Shown here: positions 7,685 through 10,217 of the stretch, piece by piece
Numbering within the stretch: position 1 is the first letter of the stretch
Layout of the letters: the number at the start of each line of letters is the position of its first letter
Source: JAJDIA01 sp031555145
GTDB lineage: Bacteria > Bacteroidota > Bacteroidia > Bacteroidales > Tannerellaceae
Assembly (NCBI GenBank): GCA_031555145.1
Contig: JAVBUR010000095.1
Coordinates: 1 to 10,217, forward strand
Reading direction: 5' to 3'
DNA length: 10,217 bases
Made by a program: the position numbers and the translations under genes
The notes under the pieces: generated by a model
Database searches by the model: none
What the model saw: the letters and a program-made list of their open reading frames with translations, nothing else
Told to the model about the DNA's origin: nothing

Positions 7685-8539
7685 CTATTCTGGTTGGAAA
7701 CGCTTGAGCAACTCTTTCGCCTCTGGGGCATCACCCCGGTCAGAGAATACCCCTGTGAGGTATCTTCCTTGCCAATGCATCGGGATATCTCCGTTGTAAC
7801 GGTCTTTGATCACCAGGTCGCCTTCTACGGGTTCACCGGTTTGGCGGGCAAAGGTAAGATACTTTTGCAGGATGGCTTTAGCTCCTTCCGGCGTCTGGGC
7901 GTCTATGGCAAATAGTTGGTATTCTTTTCCATCGAAGATGTATTTAGCCAGATAGACCTGATGGAGGAATTCATGGCCGATAAAGTTGGCCGTGGTATAT
8001 GCCTCCGAGAATAGCAGTTTGCCTTCGGGAGCAAAAGCCTGCAAGAGGGAAGGGTAATCGGCATTCGGGTCGATCTGTTGCGCCAGTCCGGCCCCGATCG
8101 ATTGCAGGATGTTCGTAGCATCACCGCCTCCGTAGCTCCACATCTTTATATATACACAACCGGCAAAGAAGAAAAGGCTCGACTGGTCGCCCTGCGCTTC
8201 TGCACCCAGGTCGATGAAAGGAAGTTCAGACGAACGTTCGGAGGCATACATCCCGAAAGCGTCTACCGGCGTGGCGTGCCGATAGGCTTGGATGGTGATG
8301 TAGTTGCTGCCACTCCGGTATTCAAGGCTGGTCATTTCCCTGAAATTGTTTTCAATAAACAGGGGGGCGGCACCGTTGATGCGGTCGAACAGGTTATCGG
8401 GGTTGAACACTTCTATTTCTTCGCTGACCGTCCATCCGGCTACGGGCGGCAACCAGGACCGGAGTTCCTGCGGTGTCTGTGCTGCCAACCATTGGCCGCA
8501 ACACAGCGCAAGTACAATGATATAGTTTATTCTTTTCAT
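7685..8539 (-). CDS. Exported DUF6599 family protein, function unknown
   Basis: The 284-residue product starts with a signal peptide (hydrophobic 5-15, probable cut WLAA/Q near 20/21), so it is periplasmic or secreted. No lipobox is convincing: the CC pair at 13-14 lacks the required residues before it. The segment FNPDNLFDRINGAAPLFIEN (45-64) and the block ITIQAYRHATPVDAFGMYAS (81-100) are what I recognise as the DUF6599 pattern; no catalytic motif or metal site of a known enzyme can be seen. A long tail of mixed alpha/beta character follows (about 170-284). It lies only 15 bases after the aldo/keto reductase stop, so the two are almost certainly cotranscribed and may work on the same substrate or complex. 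The family assignment is from memory of the motif and should be treated as probable. Confidence 0.82.
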   Translation of the reverse strand: MKRINYIIVLALCCGQWLAAQTPQELRSWLPPVAGWTVSEEIEVFNPDNLFDRINGAAPLFIENNFREMTSLEYRSGSNYITIQAYRHATPVDAFGMYASERSSELPFIDLGAEAQGDQSSLFFFAGCVYIKMWSYGGGDATNILQSIGAGLAQQIDPNADYPSLLQAFAPEGKLLFSEAYTTANFIGHEFLHQVYLAKYIFDGKEYQLFAIDAQTPEGAKAILQKYLTFARQTGEPVEGDLVIKDRYNGDIPMHWQGRYLTGVFSDRGDAPEAKELLKRFQPE

Positions 8540-8554
8540 GCTTGCGGCGGATGC

Positions 8555-9751
8555 TTAGGTGAGGAACTCGGTGGGGATATCACGAACGGGTGTGATGGCA
8601 GCAATCTTGCCGGCTACGTCGAATCCGGCCGTACAGCGTACCTGGCAGGTTTTGCAGTTCGAACAGATATCCTTCGGTAGGTCTAGTTCGGCCAGTGTCT
8701 CTTTCGACAGTTGGGCATGCTGGTATCCGTAGGCATACATATAGGCGCGCATCAGATCGGGGATAGGCAATCCTTCCGGGCATTGCGTCCGGCATTTGCC
8801 GCATTGCTGGCAGAAGAGGCCCTCCTGCCCACAGAGTGTGGCGAGGTATTCTTTGTCGGTAGCGGTCATTGCCGGAGTTTCCGTGGCCGCGATGCAGTCG
8901 TCCAGCATTTCATAACTGGTGAATCCTGGGATGGCAGTGGTGATATGTTCGTTCTGCCATACCCATTTCAGGCAGGCTTGTCCGTTTACCTTGTTTTCTC
9001 CGGCGGCATCTTCCTTACCACCCGTCATGGTTTTCATGGCTACAAAACCGATACCGGCTTTGGCTCCGCGAGCGATGGCTTCGTTGAGTTCCTTGAGGTT
9101 GGCGAGTTTGAAGTTGTAGCTCAACAGGATCACATCGTAGATGCCGGCTTCAACAGCGGCGTCGATCTGTGCGGCCTGGTTATTGTGCATGGAGAAACCG
9201 ATGAACTTCGTCTTACCATCGTCTTTAAATTTCTTCAACTGGGCAACGAAACGCGGATCTTTCACCTGTTCGGGCGATTGCAGGTCGTGTGCGTAGAACC
9301 AGTCTACATAGTCCATCTGCAAACGTTTGAGGCTAAGGTCGAACATGTCGGTATAATCCTGTTCGAATGTATCCGTTAGCGGAAATTTCATCTTTCCTTT
9401 CGTGGCAATATAGAAACTGTTACGGTCTTTATCCTTGAAGAAAGTACCGAGCATTTCTTCGTTTCGTCCATTCTGATAACCGTGGGCGGTGTCGAAGTGG
9501 GTAATACCTGCGTTGTAGGCGGCACGAACCACATTCGGGTTGTCGGCACGCATCACACCCATGCTGAGCATTGGCAGTTGGATGCCTGTCCGGCCTAAGG
9601 TGCGGGTGGGGAAGTTTGCCTTGGCGGTTGTCGCCGTCACCGTAGGGGTAGAAGAGGGAGAGGCTGCCATCTGCGGACTTAATAACGCGCCGGCACCGGC
9701 TATGGCAGACATCCGGAAAAAATTTCTTCGATTAACTATTTTCTTTTCCAT
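8555..9751 (-). CDS. Tat-exported aldo/keto reductase with a 2x[4Fe-4S] C-terminal domain
   Basis: A 398-residue protein with a twin-arginine signal (NRRNFFR at 7-13, hydrophobic Ala/Gly stretch 15-24) followed by a Thr/Ser/Pro/Ala-rich spacer to about 46. Residues about 50-300 form an aldo/keto reductase barrel with the full catalytic tetrad: D87 and Y92 in FDTAHGY, K118 in ATKGK and H155 in FYAHD. The C-terminal part holds two four-cysteine motifs of ferredoxin spacing, C314/C317/C320/C324 and C363/C366/C369/C373, which should bind two [4Fe-4S] clusters. Tat export agrees with an enzyme that must fold around its clusters in the cytoplasm. Relatives are annotated as 4Fe-4S-binding aldo/keto reductases, and their substrates are mostly unknown. 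It is the first gene of the three-gene minus-strand set; its start was taken at 9751 because the Tat motif follows directly. Confidence 0.94.
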   Translation of the reverse strand: MEKKIVNRRNFFRMSAIAGAGALLSPQMAASPSSTPTVTATTAKANFPTRTLGRTGIQLPMLSMGVMRADNPNVVRAAYNAGITHFDTAHGYQNGRNEEMLGTFFKDKDRNSFYIATKGKMKFPLTDTFEQDYTDMFDLSLKRLQMDYVDWFYAHDLQSPEQVKDPRFVAQLKKFKDDGKTKFIGFSMHNNQAAQIDAAVEAGIYDVILLSYNFKLANLKELNEAIARGAKAGIGFVAMKTMTGGKEDAAGENKVNGQACLKWVWQNEHITTAIPGFTSYEMLDDCIAATETPAMTATDKEYLATLCGQEGLFCQQCGKCRTQCPEGLPIPDLMRAYMYAYGYQHAQLSKETLAELDLPKDICSNCKTCQVRCTAGFDVAGKIAAITPVRDIPTEFLT

Positions 9752-9871
9752 AATGAAATACTATTGTATGTAATGTAAGTGTATAGTAACGTATGCATTG
9801 AAGTGACGTATATTTCTTAGATTCGGTAAACACAATCATATGATACACAGTATGGATCAATCCATTCTGTA

Positions 9872-9879
9872 CAAAAATA
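9872..9879 (-). promoter_or_regulatory. Candidate -7 box upstream of the redox operon
   Basis: On the minus strand TATTTTTG fits TAnnTTTG exactly. No TTTG/TTG element stands 19-21 bases further upstream, and the leader to the ATG at 9751 would be about 115 bases long. A chance match in A+T-rich DNA is quite possible, so this is only a candidate. Confidence 0.25.
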
Positions 9880-9952
9880 GCAAGTAATTTCTAATTGTAC
9901 CATGAAAAGTGTAAGAATATGCAATGACCCTCCAAAGTATCTCTTGGCGCAG

Positions 9953-9980
9953 GCTTTCAAACCCTGTAATATTTGAAAGC
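9953..9980. repeat. Perfect 9-bp inverted repeat
   Basis: GCTTTCAAA (9953-9961) and TTTGAAAGC (9972-9980) are exact reverse complements with a 10-base spacer. There is no T run on either side, so it does not look like an intrinsic terminator. It may be an operator-like site or, more likely given the hairpins to its right, part of a dispersed intergenic repeat. Confidence 0.6.
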
Positions 9981-10087
9981 AGTGGATCTTCAAAACCAAC
10001 CAAATTTGAATCTTTTGCTGGTGTGTTTTGGCATCCAATTCATTCTCAGGAGCGCAGCGACGTTTCCCCTCTCAAGAGCTACTCTTT

Positions 10088-10189
10088 ATACACATCTTTT
10101 GATGCGTGTATGGGGATAACTTGAGGTCGTGACAGTGAAAATGCCCCGTCAGGGGTATCGTGTTCGTAGCCAGGGGTGTAAGCCCCTGG
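10088..10189. repeat. Cluster of three hairpins, probable dispersed intergenic repeat
   Basis: Three stems lie within about 100 bases. The first pairs ATACACATC (10088-10096) with GAT-GC-GTGTAT (10101-10111) around a TTTT loop, with a 2-base GC bulge. The second pairs ATGCCCC (10141-10147) with GGGGTAT (10152-10158), one G-T wobble, loop GTCA. The third pairs CCAGGGG (10170-10176) with CCCCTGG (10183-10189), loop TGTAAG, and may be extended by TTCG (10163-10166) with CGAA (10197-10200). None carries a terminator T tail. The style, paired GC-rich hairpins around a GTAGCC...GGTGTAAGCC core, resembles short repeats I associate with intergenic regions of Bacteroidota and other phyla, but only one copy is in the window, so repeat status is inferred. 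Confidence 0.5.
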
Positions 10190-10217
10190 AATAGTGCGAA
10201 TATCATATATAAACCGT

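Larger units (their letters stand above)
9752..10217. other. 466-base stretch without a convincing gene
   Basis: The part next to the aldo/keto reductase gene (9752 to about 9950) is A+T-rich and should contain that operon's promoter; it includes the palindrome ATCATATGAT (9836-9845) and the inverted repeat ATGGAT/ATCCAT (9852-9865). From about 9950 outward the composition becomes less A+T-rich and several hairpins follow one another (listed separately). Two short open frames cross the stretch (9817-10038 minus, 9924-10124 plus), but neither shows a recognisable domain and they overlap each other and the inverted repeats. No tRNA or rRNA was seen. Confidence 0.6.

Noticed and set aside
9817..10124. 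Two short overlapping open frames (9817-10038 minus, 73 residues; 9924-10124 plus, 66 residues).
   Set aside because: No recognisable domain, odd composition (many Cys, Ser and aromatic residues), overlap on opposite strands and coverage of inverted repeats; more likely by-products of a non-coding repeat.
10141..10189. The two GC-rich hairpins taken as terminators or as a CRISPR-type repeat.
   Set aside because: No T run follows on either strand, and there are no regularly spaced copies of one repeat with spacers.

Overview
The window comes from a Bacteroidota gut-type genome, most likely Bacteroidales and plausibly Parabacteroides (the genus is inferred, not proven). The evidence is a hybrid two-component system with propeller sensor, Y_Y_Y, kinase, receiver and AraC domains on one chain; a DUF4491 membrane protein; exported proteins with signal peptides ending in AQ; a -7 box of the TAnnTTTG type at the one clear promoter; and the lack of Shine-Dalgarno sequences ahead of start codons.

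Left part, plus strand (1-1967). The window opens in the last 27 codons of a gene whose stop lies 7 bases before secG, so the two are probably cotranscribed. secG (SecYEG subunit) ends at a clear intrinsic terminator. A well-formed Bacteroidota promoter follows at once and drives an exported PHP-domain metallophosphoesterase and a small DUF4491 membrane protein. The DUF4491 stop codon overlaps, on the opposite strand, the stop codon of the large regulator that faces it: one TTAA serves both genes.

Middle, minus strand (1964-5956). A 1330-residue hybrid two-component system: periplasmic sensor of about 14 propeller repeats, Y_Y_Y domain, one membrane helix, HisKA/HATPase, receiver, and AraC-type DNA-binding domain. 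All expected phosphotransfer residues are present.

Right part, minus strand (6118-9751). Three genes in one direction, probably an operon: a Tat-exported aldo/keto reductase with two [4Fe-4S] cysteine motifs, an exported DUF6599 protein, and a Tat-exported Gfo/Idh/MocA oxidoreductase. An intrinsic terminator closes the set, just ahead of the regulator gene. The shared theme is cofactor-dependent redox chemistry outside the cytoplasm, probably on sugars or related small molecules; the substrate cannot be read from the sequence. Control of this cassette by the neighbouring hybrid sensor is a reasonable guess only.

Far right (9752-10217). No convincing gene. The stretch holds the upstream region of the redox operon and, further out, a dense set of inverted repeats and GC-rich hairpins that looks like a dispersed intergenic repeat.
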